Assembly: GCF_900188035.1 (NCBI RefSeq)
Contig: NZ_FZNN01000025.1
Location: forward strand, 1 to 44,256
DNA: 44,256 nt
Direction of reading: 5' to 3'
Source: Puniceibacterium sediminis
GTDB lineage: Bacteria > Pseudomonadota > Alphaproteobacteria > Rhodobacterales > Rhodobacteraceae
In this document: positions 1 to 7,377 of the stretch, piece by piece
Layout of the letters: every line of letters begins with the position of its first letter
How positions within the stretch are numbered: the stretch's first letter is position 1
Position numbers and translations under genes: made by a program
The notes under the pieces: model-generated
Seen by the model: the letters and a program-made list of their open reading frames with translations, nothing else
What the model was told of the DNA's origin: nothing
The model's database searches: none

Positions 1-826
1 TTCGATGCTTTCATGTGATTCCGCTCCTTTCCCAGCCAGGAAATCGTAGCGGGAAACTCCAACTTCAAACGGTCCAGTTTCCGGGGGGCAGATCACTTTC
101 AATGCCATTGGTCAGGATATATTCGGGCGGCATTTCTACCATGCTAATCTCGCCAATTCAGGCAACCGTCGCATGTAGCAGATCGAACTCACGCCGTTCA
201 CACAATTCCAGCGCTGTTATATTTGTGGACTGATAGATCCGGCCAACGGCAGTCATGCGCCAGCGTCACCAGAGCGGGCAGAGTGTGATAATCCCTCTGA
301 AAGGCACAGCAATCCGTCTTGATCGCCCAAAATCCAGACTCGCCCCGCGCGCCACGCCGCATTCCTGCTTGATCCGGTCGAACATCGCCTCTTATTTCAG
401 CGCTAGGGCTCCTCTGGCAACGATCCGTATTGAGAACGGCATCGTCCTGTCTGATTTTGAAAAACATATCTTCGCCGGACGCTGATAGTGCTCACTGGCC
501 ACGCCATCATCGTGCAACCGGTCCACTAAACCGCTAAACTCCCCGCCGCATTGACCAGACACCACTCATGTTGGTAATGGCGCAAGAGCTATGATCGAAA
601 GCGTATGCACCCTCATGTTGCCACTTTTTCGGGCCAGCGTCAGAGCGGAAAATGTAAGCTAACATACGAATCTCACCAAACAACACTGTGCAAGGGCGAG
701 ATTTTTCTTAAAAATCCCGTATGTTCTTCGTGCGTAGGATGACACATAAAATTTTCTCTGCTCTGTCACGGCTATGCTACATACACCAATGACGGACAGA
801 AATAAGCTTACATCGGAGTTTTAAAA
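1..826. other. Gene-poor region, possibly decayed coding DNA
   Basis: I see no intact gene in these roughly 800 bases. On the minus strand between about 562 and 286 one frame reads like protein (Gly-Glu-Phe and His-Asp-Asp-Gly stretches, then after an internal stop a run beginning MFDRIKQECGVARG), but it is broken by stops and I do not recognise it, so it may be an old pseudogene or transposase remnant. A small hairpin (GATTTTT, loop CTT, AAAAATC; 700-716) lies about 110 bases before the next gene. The interval looks less constrained than the rest of the window. Confidence 0.4.
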
Positions 827-1189
827 GTGACCGTTCTGATCGTCGAAAGCAGCAGGCAACTTGGCGTTCTTTGGCAACGCCACCTCGAACGGGCATCCAT
901 GCGGACGATCCTGGTGAGCGATGCGGAGGCGGCCACGAGCCTCATCCAATCCGAACCGATCGATGTCATCATTCTTGATCTTGTGCTTGAAAACGGCAAT
1001 GCCTTGACCGTTGCGGATTTCGCCAGCTTTCGCCAGCCGGAATGCCGGGTAATCTTTGTCACCAACACCACATTTTTTTCAGACGGCTCCATATTTCAGC
1101 TCTGCGCCAATGCCTGTGCCTTTGTACCCAGCGCAACGCAGCCGGACGATTTGACGGCGATCGTCCAGCACTACGCCCTCCGCGACTAA
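827..1189 (+). CDS. Small stand-alone receiver-domain protein, degenerate phosphorylation site
   Basis: The 120-residue protein is about the size of one CheY-like receiver domain, with no output domain. The phosphoacceptor Asp is present (D51 in IILDLVLENG) and so is the beta-4 Thr (T79 in VIFVTN). The acidic pair near the N-terminus, normally Asp/Glu-Asp, is Glu-Ser (E7, S8), and the conserved Lys of the beta-5 motif is replaced by Ser (about S102 in FVPSATQP). It may therefore be a pseudo-receiver that is poorly phosphorylated or acts by binding. The start is GTG at 827 with GGAG at 815-818. No histidine kinase is adjacent. The next gene is convergent, 36 bases away. The fold family is fairly sure; the role is unknown. 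Confidence 0.72.
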   Translation: MTVLIVESSRQLGVLWQRHLERASMRTILVSDAEAATSLIQSEPIDVIILDLVLENGNALTVADFASFRQPECRVIFVTNTTFFSDGSIFQLCANACAFVPSATQPDDLTAIVQHYALRD

Positions 1190-1225
1190 CACCCGCTGCC
1201 ACGCTAGGCGAGGTTCCCGGCGGCT

Positions 1226-2215
1226 TTACGCCGCGTGCAACCGTTCCCGACCGTGCGGTGCCATCAGGTCAAGCTTTGGCCCAACGGGAACAATCCGATT
1301 TGGATTAATCGTGTCGTGACTGAAATGGTAATGCCGGACGATGTGATCAAAGTTGACAGTCTCCGCGATACCGGGCCTTTGGTACAACTCGCGTGTCCAA
1401 GCCCAGAGATTGGGATAATCCACCACCCGGCGTCGGTTGCATTTGAAATGCCCATGGTAGACCTTGTCGAACCGGATGATCGTGGTGAACAGTCGCCAGT
1501 CGGCTTCGGTCAAAGTTTCGCCCATCAGATAGCGCTTGTCCGCCAACCGCGCTTCGATCCAATCCAGCGTTTCGAACAACGGATGCACTGCATCGTCATA
1601 AGCCGCCTGGGTGGTGGCGAAACCGGCCTTGTAGACCCCATTGTTGAGCGTGTCATAGATGCGGTCGTTCACCGACTCGATCTCTTCGCGCAGGGCTTCG
1701 GGCCAGTAATCGTCCGTATTCCCGGTGATGCCGTCAAAGGCCGAATTGAGCATCCTGATGATCTCGGAACTCTCGTTGGACACGATGGTTTCGCGCTGTT
1801 TGTCCCAGAGAATCGGCACCGTCACGCGGCCAGACACAGCCGGATCCGCACGCAGATAGATGTCGCGTGCAAACGGCAGACCGTAAAGCGTATCGCCCGT
1901 CGCCCCATCGAAATCGGTCGCGAAAGTCCAGCCATCCCCCAGCATGTCCGGATGCACGACGGATACCCCTATATGGTCTTCCAGCCCCTTGAGGCTGCGA
2001 AAGATCAGCGCCCGGTGTGCCCAGGGGCAGGCATAGCTGACATAGAGGTGGTAGCGTCCGGACTCGGCCTGAAATCCGCCCTCCCCCGACGGCCCCGCGC
2101 TGCCATCTGCCGTGAGCCAGTTGCGGAACCCCGCAGTGGAACGCACGAATTTTCCGCCGGTTTCGCCGGTATCGTACCATTTATCCTGCCAATTTCCGTC
2201 GACCAAAAGACCCAT
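1226..2215 (-). CDS. Glutathione S-transferase, glutathionyl-hydroquinone reductase type (Xi class)
   Basis: The 329-residue cytosolic protein belongs to the Xi-class GST family (YqjG/EcfG-like). These enzymes use glutathione to reduce glutathionyl-hydroquinones and related adducts, with a catalytic Cys instead of the usual Tyr or Ser. The signature CPWAHR is visible with the Cys near residue 63. It is followed by the long thioredoxin-fold segment (SVVHPDMLGDGWTF) and a helical C-terminal GST domain with ETLTEADWRLFTTIIRFD. Length matches the family. The start is ATG at 2215, because GAGGAG lies a few bases upstream; a longer in-frame start at 2269 lacks such a site. It lies downstream of fmt on the same strand but across a gap of about 135 bases, so co-transcription is uncertain. 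Confidence 0.9.
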   Translation of the reverse strand: MGLLVDGNWQDKWYDTGETGGKFVRSTAGFRNWLTADGSAGPSGEGGFQAESGRYHLYVSYACPWAHRALIFRSLKGLEDHIGVSVVHPDMLGDGWTFATDFDGATGDTLYGLPFARDIYLRADPAVSGRVTVPILWDKQRETIVSNESSEIIRMLNSAFDGITGNTDDYWPEALREEIESVNDRIYDTLNNGVYKAGFATTQAAYDDAVHPLFETLDWIEARLADKRYLMGETLTEADWRLFTTIIRFDKVYHGHFKCNRRRVVDYPNLWAWTRELYQRPGIAETVNFDHIVRHYHFSHDTINPNRIVPVGPKLDLMAPHGRERLHAA

Positions 2216-2350
2216 GTCACTGCTCCTCAATGCTTGGCCTAGACATAATCCTGTGCGGGAAAAGAGCAATCAGGGCTATGCGCGCAGGTTATCCCGCATG
2301 GACGCACAGCCACCAATGAATGTCGAACATTCCGGGTTTGATCAGGCGAT

Positions 2351-3274
2351 CTATTGGTCGCCCTCTCCGCCCAGCACCGTGCCCATAGGCAACGCCATAC
2401 CATGCAAAAACACCTCGGCCTCCTGCGCCGCGCGCCCGGCCCGCTGCGCACGCGTCACCTGCAGGGCCCCCTCACCGCAGGCCACGGTAAAGGCATCGTC
2501 AAGCACCACTCCCGGCGCGCCGCTCCCCTCGGCCAGCCGTGCGCCCAGCAACTTCACCCGCTCGGCACCAACCTTCGTCCAGGCCCCGGGAAAGGGGGAC
2601 AAGCCCCGGATCTGCCGGTCCACCTCAGTTGCGCTGCGGGTCCAGTCAACTGCCGCCTCACCCTTGTCGATCTTTGCCGCATAGGTCACGCCCTCTTCGG
2701 GCTGCACCTGCGCCTCCAGCTCATTGAGCCGATCCAGCGCTTCTATGATCAAGTCAGCACCAAGCGACGACAACCGGTCATGCAGCTCGCCGGTCGTTTC
2801 CTCAACACCGATATCGACTACAGACCGCAGCAGCACTGGCCCGGTATCCAGCCCCGCCTCCATCTGCATGATGCAAATGCCGGTCTGCGCATCCCCGGCC
2901 ATAATCGCACGGTGGATCGGCGCGGCTCCACGCCAGCGCGGCAACAAAGACGCGTGAATATTCAAACAGCCGAACCGGGGGGATCCAAGCACCGCCTTGG
3001 GAAGGATCAGCCCATAGGCCACAACCACAGCCACATCGGCGCGCAGGGCCGCAAATTCGGCCTGCGCCTCGGCGCCCTTCAAGGACGACGGATGGCGCAC
3101 TTCCAGCCCCAGGGCCTCGGCCCGCGCCTGCACAGGGGATGGGCGATCCTTCTTGCCCCGCCCGGCAGGCCGCGGCGGTTGGCAATAGACCGCGGCAATC
3201 TCGTGCCCCGCCGCAACCAGCGCCTCAAGCACCGGCACGGAAAACTCCGGCGTCCCCATGAATACGATCCGCAT
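2351..3274 (-). CDS. fmt: Methionyl-tRNA formyltransferase
   Basis: Fmt transfers the formyl group of 10-formyl-tetrahydrofolate to Met on initiator tRNA. The 307-residue protein has the expected order: an N-terminal Rossmann-like formyltransferase domain beginning [14 protein letters not shown], a folate-site region with [20 protein letters not shown] (Asn and His of the active site) and [17 protein letters not shown], then a C-terminal OB-fold domain from about residue 205. It sits downstream of three deformylase genes on the same strand. The classical fmt-def pairing makes formylation and deformylation co-regulated. The gap to the preceding def-like gene is about 110 bases and contains a small hairpin and a repeated intergenic motif, so a separate or attenuated transcript is possible. 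Confidence 0.97.
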   Translation of the reverse strand: MRIVFMGTPEFSVPVLEALVAAGHEIAAVYCQPPRPAGRGKKDRPSPVQARAEALGLEVRHPSSLKGAEAQAEFAALRADVAVVVAYGLILPKAVLGSPRFGCLNIHASLLPRWRGAAPIHRAIMAGDAQTGICIMQMEAGLDTGPVLLRSVVDIGVEETTGELHDRLSSLGADLIIEALDRLNELEAQVQPEEGVTYAAKIDKGEAAVDWTRSATEVDRQIRGLSPFPGAWTKVGAERVKLLGARLAEGSGAPGVVLDDAFTVACGEGALQVTRAQRAGRAAQEAEVFLHGMALPMGTVLGGEGDQ

Positions 3275-3293
3275 ACTGCCGCTCCCATCGCTT

Positions 3294-3311
3294 CAGGGCG
3301 CAAAAGCCCTG
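3294..3311 (-). repeat. Small hairpin in the fmt leader
   Basis: A perfect 6-bp inverted repeat, CAGGGC at 3294-3299 and GCCCTG at 3306-3311 with a 6-base loop, lies 20 bases upstream of the fmt start. Read on the minus strand the loop is U-rich, but no U-tract follows the stem, so it is not a standard terminator. Its role, if any, is unknown. Confidence 0.35.
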
Positions 3312-3313
3312 TC

Positions 3314-3340
3314 TTCATCTGCCCTAAATATTCCAGGGAG
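3314..3340 (+). repeat. Intergenic motif, copy 1
   Basis: The segment contains TTCATCTGCCC followed by TAAATATTCC and then AGGGAG. A near-identical segment with one extra base occurs at 26591-26618. In both places a short GAG.../...CTC inverted repeat follows directly. Both are non-coding. This looks like a member of a dispersed intergenic repeat family. Confidence 0.5.
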
Positions 3341-3384
3341 CGCGAGAGACAGCGCCTCTCACAGACCCCACCGGGGGCTCCTGT

Positions 3385-3876
3385 TTACGACTTGCGCGCC
3401 CGCCGCAGCAGCATGTCCCGCTTTGTTTTGCTCAGGTGATCGAAATACATCCGCCCCTGCAGATGGTCGATCTGATGCTGTACAGAAGTCGCCCAGAGCC
3501 CGACAAAGTCCCGCTCCTCGACCACACCCTGCTCATTCAGAAACCGCACAGTCACCGCCCTTGGCCGCTTCACCTCGGCCCAGACACCGGGCAGGTTGGG
3601 ACTGCCCTCGTCGTGGGCGCGCAGCTCAACACTCGCATGCAGCACTTCCGGATTGGCCATCCGCACCGCCTGCCCGCGCGGCGCTGACGCATCCACCACC
3701 GCCAACCGCAGCAGAATTCCGATCTGCGGCGCGGCAAGGCCAACGCCTGGCATTGCCTCCATCGTGTCGATCATGTCGGACCAGATCGCCCGGATCTCGT
3801 CGGTGATCTCGTCCACCGGCTGCGCAATCGTGCGCAGACGCTTGTCCGGCCATGGGATACAGCGCCGCGCTGTCAT
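3385..3876 (-). CDS. Peptide deformylase-like protein, catalytic residues lost
   Basis: The 163-residue protein aligns over its full length with peptide deformylases, the metalloenzymes that remove the formyl group from nascent proteins. Motif 1 is intact (GVGLAAPQ, residues 44-51). Motif 2 reads EGSPN instead of EGCLS, losing the metal-ligand Cys (Ser at about 92). Motif 3 reads HQIDH instead of HEXXH, replacing the catalytic Glu by Gln (about 135). Two of the key active-site residues are therefore missing, and I infer it is not a working deformylase. It could still bind ribosomes or peptides or modify its paralogues. It overlaps the preceding deformylase gene by 4 bases (ATGA), which suggests translational coupling, and it lacks frameshifts, which argues it is maintained. 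Confidence 0.88.
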   Translation of the reverse strand: MTARRCIPWPDKRLRTIAQPVDEITDEIRAIWSDMIDTMEAMPGVGLAAPQIGILLRLAVVDASAPRGQAVRMANPEVLHASVELRAHDEGSPNLPGVWAEVKRPRAVTVRFLNEQGVVEERDFVGLWATSVQHQIDHLQGRMYFDHLSKTKRDMLLRRARKS

Positions 3877-4367
3877 ACTGCTTCATACTCCGCAATCAAC
3901 GCCGCCCGGGCGGCAGGGTCCAGCCGGTCAAAGGTGACCAGCCCATCCAGATGATCCAACTCGTGCTGTGCACACATCGCCGCCGGACCTTCCAGCGCAT
4001 CACTGTGTGTCACGCCGTCCAGATCCAGATATTCCAGCGTTACCGCTTCGGGACGCGAAATCTCGGCCAGCACACCGGGTATCGAGAGGCACCCCTCCTC
4101 GCGCGTACTCACTTCGTCTGATGCCGCAACGATCCGCGGGTTGATGCAAACCACCGGGGTCCGCTCACCAGTCTTCCAGCCGACATCCATCACAAAGACC
4201 CGCAAAAGCACCCCGATCTGCGGCGCGGCAAGGCCCCGCCCGGGCGCGTCGTACATCGTCTCGAACATGTCCGTGACCAGTCCGCGCACTGCCGCCACAT
4301 CCGTGACCGGGGCGCAAACCTGCGACAGGTGCGGATCGGGCCAGCGCAGGATCGGCAGAACACTCAT
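3873..4367 (-). CDS. def: Peptide deformylase paralogue
   Basis: The 164-residue peptide deformylase has motif 2 intact (EGCLS, about 91-95) and motif 3 intact (HELDH, about 135-139), so the metal site and catalytic Glu are present. Motif 1 reads GRGLAAPQ, with Arg at about 44 where Val or Ile is usual, close to the substrate pocket; substrate preference may be altered. It overlaps both neighbours by 4 bases, so the three deformylase-type genes form one coupled unit. Whether this copy or the upstream one is the main housekeeping enzyme cannot be told from the sequence, but the upstream copy is more canonical. Confidence 0.92.
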   Translation of the reverse strand: MSVLPILRWPDPHLSQVCAPVTDVAAVRGLVTDMFETMYDAPGRGLAAPQIGVLLRVFVMDVGWKTGERTPVVCINPRIVAASDEVSTREEGCLSIPGVLAEISRPEAVTLEYLDLDGVTHSDALEGPAAMCAQHELDHLDGLVTFDRLDPAARAALIAEYEAV

Positions 4368-4882
4368 CCGCGCGCCAGATCCCGCTTCATCTTGATCATC
4401 TTGCGGGTGATCATCTGACGGCGCATCGGTTTGATGTGGTCGATGAACAACTTGCCTTCAAGGTGGTCGATCTCGTGCTGCACGCAGGTCGCCCACAGCC
4501 CGGCAAAGTCTTCCTCTTGCGGATTCCCATTCTGATCAATCCAACCCACGCGCACCTCGGCGGGGCGCTCTACATCGGCGAATTGCTCGGGGATCGACAG
4601 GCAGCCCTCTTCGTAGACACTACGGTCGTCCGACACTGCCAGAACCTCAGGGTTGAACATCACCAGCGGGCGCTGAGCCTCGTTTTCGTTCTTGACGCAG
4701 TCCAGGACGATCAACCGGCTCAGGATGCCGATCTGCGGCGCGGCCAGACCGATGCCCGGCGCGTCATACATTGTCTCAAGCATGTCGCTGGCCAGAGCGC
4801 GCAGTTCATCGCTCAGGTCCGCCACAGGGGCGGCCACCTTCTTGAGGCGCGGGTCGGGGTGCAGAATGATATGGCGTTTCAT
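4364..4882 (-). CDS. def: Peptide deformylase, canonical copy
   Basis: The 172-residue protein has all three deformylase motifs: GIGLAAPQ (about 43-50), EGCLS (92-96) and HEIDH (136-140). It removes N-formyl groups from nascent chains at the ribosome exit. A basic C-terminal helix (MRRQMITRKMIKMKRD) fits the ribosome-binding tail known for type 1 enzymes. The start is taken at ATG 4882, giving MKRHIILHPDPRL, the usual family beginning; the open frame extends upstream without family similarity. It is the first gene of the def-def-def-fmt run. About 127 bases separate it from a divergent aminotransferase gene, a space that must hold both promoters. Confidence 0.96.
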   Translation of the reverse strand: MKRHIILHPDPRLKKVAAPVADLSDELRALASDMLETMYDAPGIGLAAPQIGILSRLIVLDCVKNENEAQRPLVMFNPEVLAVSDDRSVYEEGCLSIPEQFADVERPAEVRVGWIDQNGNPQEEDFAGLWATCVQHEIDHLEGKLFIDHIKPMRRQMITRKMIKMKRDLARG

Positions 4883-5009
4883 GCGCCTGCATGTAGGACA
4901 ACACTGCCCCGCGCGCAATATCCTCTGCCTCAGGTTGCCGTCCCTATTGCAGCCACCGCGCCATGCGTTAGCCTTCGCGAAACCGCATATCCAAGGACCA
5001 GTCTGCCCC

Positions 5010-6188
5010 ATGACATTCGACTTTGACCAGAATATCGACCGCCGCGGCTCTCATTGCAGCAAATGGGACAGCATGGAAAAACTCTACGGCGTCTCGCCCG
5101 ACGACGGGCTGGCCATGTGGACCGCCGACAGCGATTATCCCACCGCGCCCTGCGTGACGGACGCCCTGCGTGCCGCCGCAGATCACGGCATCTTTGGCTA
5201 CACCAACACCTTTCCGGAATACCTGAACGCCATTCAGTGGTGGATGCAGACGCGCCACAACTGGCAGATCGACTCTGACTGGATCCTCACCACTCAGGGC
5301 CTCGGGAATGCCATCGCCCTGTCACTTGATGTCTGGAGCGCGCTGGGCGACGGCGTCGTGACCTTCAGCCCGGTCTACCACGAATTCCGCCACAAGACCG
5401 AGCGCGCGGGCCGCCGCCTGACCGAATGCCCCCTAAAACGCGAAGGCGACACCTATGTGCTCGACCTTGACGATGCCCAGTCGCGGCTGACGGGGAACGA
5501 AAAGATCCTCATCTGGTGCTCACCTCAGAACCCGTCTGGCCGTGTCTGGACCGTGGACGAACTGCGCAGCGTGGCCGATTTCGCGGCCCGCAACGGCCTG
5601 CTGTTGATCTCGGACGAGATTCATCACGACCTAGTATATCCCGGAAACACCTTCGTACCGATGCATGTCGCCGCCCCGCAGGCGCAGGACCGGCTGGTCG
5701 TGCTGACCGCCGCGTCCAAGACCTTCAACATCGCGGGCCAGCGCACTGGCAACATGATCATCCCCGATGCAACGCTGCGTGCCGCTATGCAGCACCGGCT
5801 GACAACGCTCGACTACAAGCCCGGCTCACTGGCATTGATGATGATCGCTGCCGCCTACTCACCAGAAGGCGCCGCGTGGGTCGATGCCCAGATCGAACAC
5901 CTGATCGGCAACCGCGCAATCTTTGACGCCGCAATCAACGCAATCCCCGGTGTGCGTTCATTGCCATTGCAGGGCACCTATCTGGCATGGGTCGACTTTT
6001 CCGGCACGGGCATGAGCTTTGAGGAATTCGACACCCGCATCCGCGAAATCGCCCGGATCGCCCCCAGCGCTGGCCCCAGCTTCGGTGCAGGGGGCGAGCT
6101 GTTCGAACGTTTCAACCTCGCCATGTCCCGCGCCCAGATTATGGAGGCCGGCGAGCGGCTTCAGAAGGCCTTTGCCGATTTGCAGTGA
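5010..6188 (+). CDS. MalY/PatB-type PLP-dependent aminotransferase (cystathionine beta-lyase-like)
   Basis: The 392-residue fold-type I PLP enzyme belongs to the MalY/PatB branch, whose members cleave C-S bonds of cystathionine or related compounds. It starts with FDQNIDRRGSHCSKWD and WTADSDYPTAP, typical of this branch. The cofactor region contains CSPQNPSGRVW, the Asp of ISDEIHHDLVY, and the Schiff-base Lys in TAASKTFNIAGQRTG. A C-terminal small domain ends at QKAFADLQ. The chosen ATG at 5010 gives the usual N-terminus; AAGGA at 4993-4997 is a modest ribosome site. The substrate cannot be assigned without comparison to characterised enzymes. Confidence 0.9.
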   Translation: MTFDFDQNIDRRGSHCSKWDSMEKLYGVSPDDGLAMWTADSDYPTAPCVTDALRAAADHGIFGYTNTFPEYLNAIQWWMQTRHNWQIDSDWILTTQGLGNAIALSLDVWSALGDGVVTFSPVYHEFRHKTERAGRRLTECPLKREGDTYVLDLDDAQSRLTGNEKILIWCSPQNPSGRVWTVDELRSVADFAARNGLLLISDEIHHDLVYPGNTFVPMHVAAPQAQDRLVVLTAASKTFNIAGQRTGNMIIPDATLRAAMQHRLTTLDYKPGSLALMMIAAAYSPEGAAWVDAQIEHLIGNRAIFDAAINAIPGVRSLPLQGTYLAWVDFSGTGMSFEEFDTRIREIARIAPSAGPSFGAGGELFERFNLAMSRAQIMEAGERLQKAFADLQ

Positions 6189-6353
6189 CCGCCTGACCTG
6201 CGGCTTCCCGGCACTCCCGTCTCGCGCCTCGGACCGCACTTTTTGAAGCCCAAAGAAGACATGCACGCCCTGCTTCTTCTCTTTCAAGATACGCCGGGGG
6301 AGCTGCCTGAAAGAAGACGCCCCTCCGCTACCTGCCCCAGATGGCGAAACGAA

Positions 6354-6390
6354 AATGCCCCGGGCGATCCCCCGGGGCATTCTCTTTTTT
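6354..6390 (+). terminator. Bidirectional rho-independent terminator
   Basis: A perfect 11-bp stem (AATGCCCCGGG at 6354-6364, complement at 6371-6381) with a 6-base loop is followed by six Ts at 6385-6390. On the other strand the stem is followed by a T-rich stretch (TTTTCGTTT). It lies between two convergent genes and can serve both. The 165 bases upstream of it (6189-6353) hold no gene I can support. Confidence 0.9.
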
Positions 6391-6407
6391 AGCAAGGCGA
6401 ACAGCGA

Positions 6408-7193
6408 TCACCCCATGCCGTTGGGATACCAGTCGCCGATCCTGACCTTGGACGCATCGCCCACCAACCCGGCAAATGCCTCGGGATCCTGTGTACCGCC
6501 ATCCTTGCCACGGAAATGGTAGGGATAGACATAGCTCGGCTGGAATTCGGCCACGGCCGAGGCTGCCGCTTCGGCATCCATCGTGTAGGGCAGGTTCATG
6601 CACAGGAATGCCAGGTCGATATCCTTCAACGCGCGCATTTCTGGCGTATCCTCGGTATCGCCCGAGATATAGACGCGGAACCCATCGAAGTTCAGCACAT
6701 AGCCGTTATCGCGCCCTTCGGGGTGAAACATGGTCCGCCCCTGGGTAAAGTTGTAGGCCGGGATCGCATCAATCGACAGGCCGCCGATCTCAACGCTGTC
6801 ACCATTTCCGATCTGCTCGGCCTTCGCCTTCAATTCTTCTGGCAGCTTGTCGAACACCCCAGGGTTGGTCAGCAGTTTGGTATTCTCGCCCATCAGCGCC
6901 GCCAGCGTTTCCGCATTGTAGTGATCGCCATGCTCATGGGTGATCAGGATCAGATCCGGGGTCGGCAAGCCTTCATATAGCGACGCCGCACCCACCGGAT
7001 CGCAATAAATAACGCCGACCGGGCTCAGCATGACAAAAGAAGCATGTTCGATCGGGTAGACAGTGATATCGCCCGCACTGGTGGCGAACTTGTCGCCAGC
7101 ACGGGTCACCGCGCGGGCCGCGTACGGCAGAAAAGTCACGGCGCCTGCGGCCATTGCCGCGGACTGCAGGAATACTCGGCGTGTCTGAGTCAT
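6408..7193 (-). CDS. Tat-exported metallo-beta-lactamase-fold hydrolase
   Basis: The 261-residue protein begins TQTRRVFLQSAAMAAGAV, a twin-arginine signal (RRVFL) with a hydrophobic stretch and an Ala-x-Ala-type end, so it is predicted to be folded in the cytoplasm and exported to the periplasm. The metal site signature HEHGDH (in LILITHEHGDHYN) and a later Asp/Tyr-rich segment (VYISGDTEDTPE) mark the metallo-beta-lactamase fold of the UlaG/YtnP-like type. A final His occurs in YPYHFRG. The substrate is unknown. The ATG at 7193 has GGGAG upstream; the longer in-frame start at 7220 does not begin with a sensible signal. It is divergent from a MocR regulator, which could control it. Confidence 0.85.
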   Translation of the reverse strand: MTQTRRVFLQSAAMAAGAVTFLPYAARAVTRAGDKFATSAGDITVYPIEHASFVMLSPVGVIYCDPVGAASLYEGLPTPDLILITHEHGDHYNAETLAALMGENTKLLTNPGVFDKLPEELKAKAEQIGNGDSVEIGGLSIDAIPAYNFTQGRTMFHPEGRDNGYVLNFDGFRVYISGDTEDTPEMRALKDIDLAFLCMNLPYTMDAEAAASAVAEFQPSYVYPYHFRGKDGGTQDPEAFAGLVGDASKVRIGDWYPNGMG

Positions 7194-7333
7194 GGTTCTA
7201 CTCCCTTTATTGCGCTCCAAACCGCACCTAGTGTAGCACGGCCCGATTTCAAATCGACTCGCGCAAAGGTGTTTAAAGCGGCACCGCGCCGCGCCAAATG
7301 CGGGCGGGGGTGCAAACTGCCTGCGAGCCCGTC

Positions 7334-7365
7334 AGTCCAGATTGCGCACGCCATAAGACCAGACT
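7334..7365 (+). promoter_or_regulatory. Candidate MocR operator (direct repeat)
   Basis: AGTCCAGATT (7334-7343) and AGACCAGACT (7356-7365) match at 8 of 10 positions and start 22 bases apart, about two helical turns, just before the MocR start codon at 7378. Characterised MocR proteins such as PdxR and TauR bind direct repeats with such spacing. This is a proposal from pattern and position only. Confidence 0.35.
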
Positions 7366-7377
7366 ACCCTCGCCGGC

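Noticed and set aside
1235-2242. Long plus-strand open frame opposite the GST gene
   Set aside because: It is an antisense shadow; the minus-strand frame carries clear GST motifs and the plus-strand frame shows none.
2354-3439. Long plus-strand open frame opposite fmt
   Set aside because: It is the antisense of fmt, a common effect of high GC, with no domain or ribosome site.
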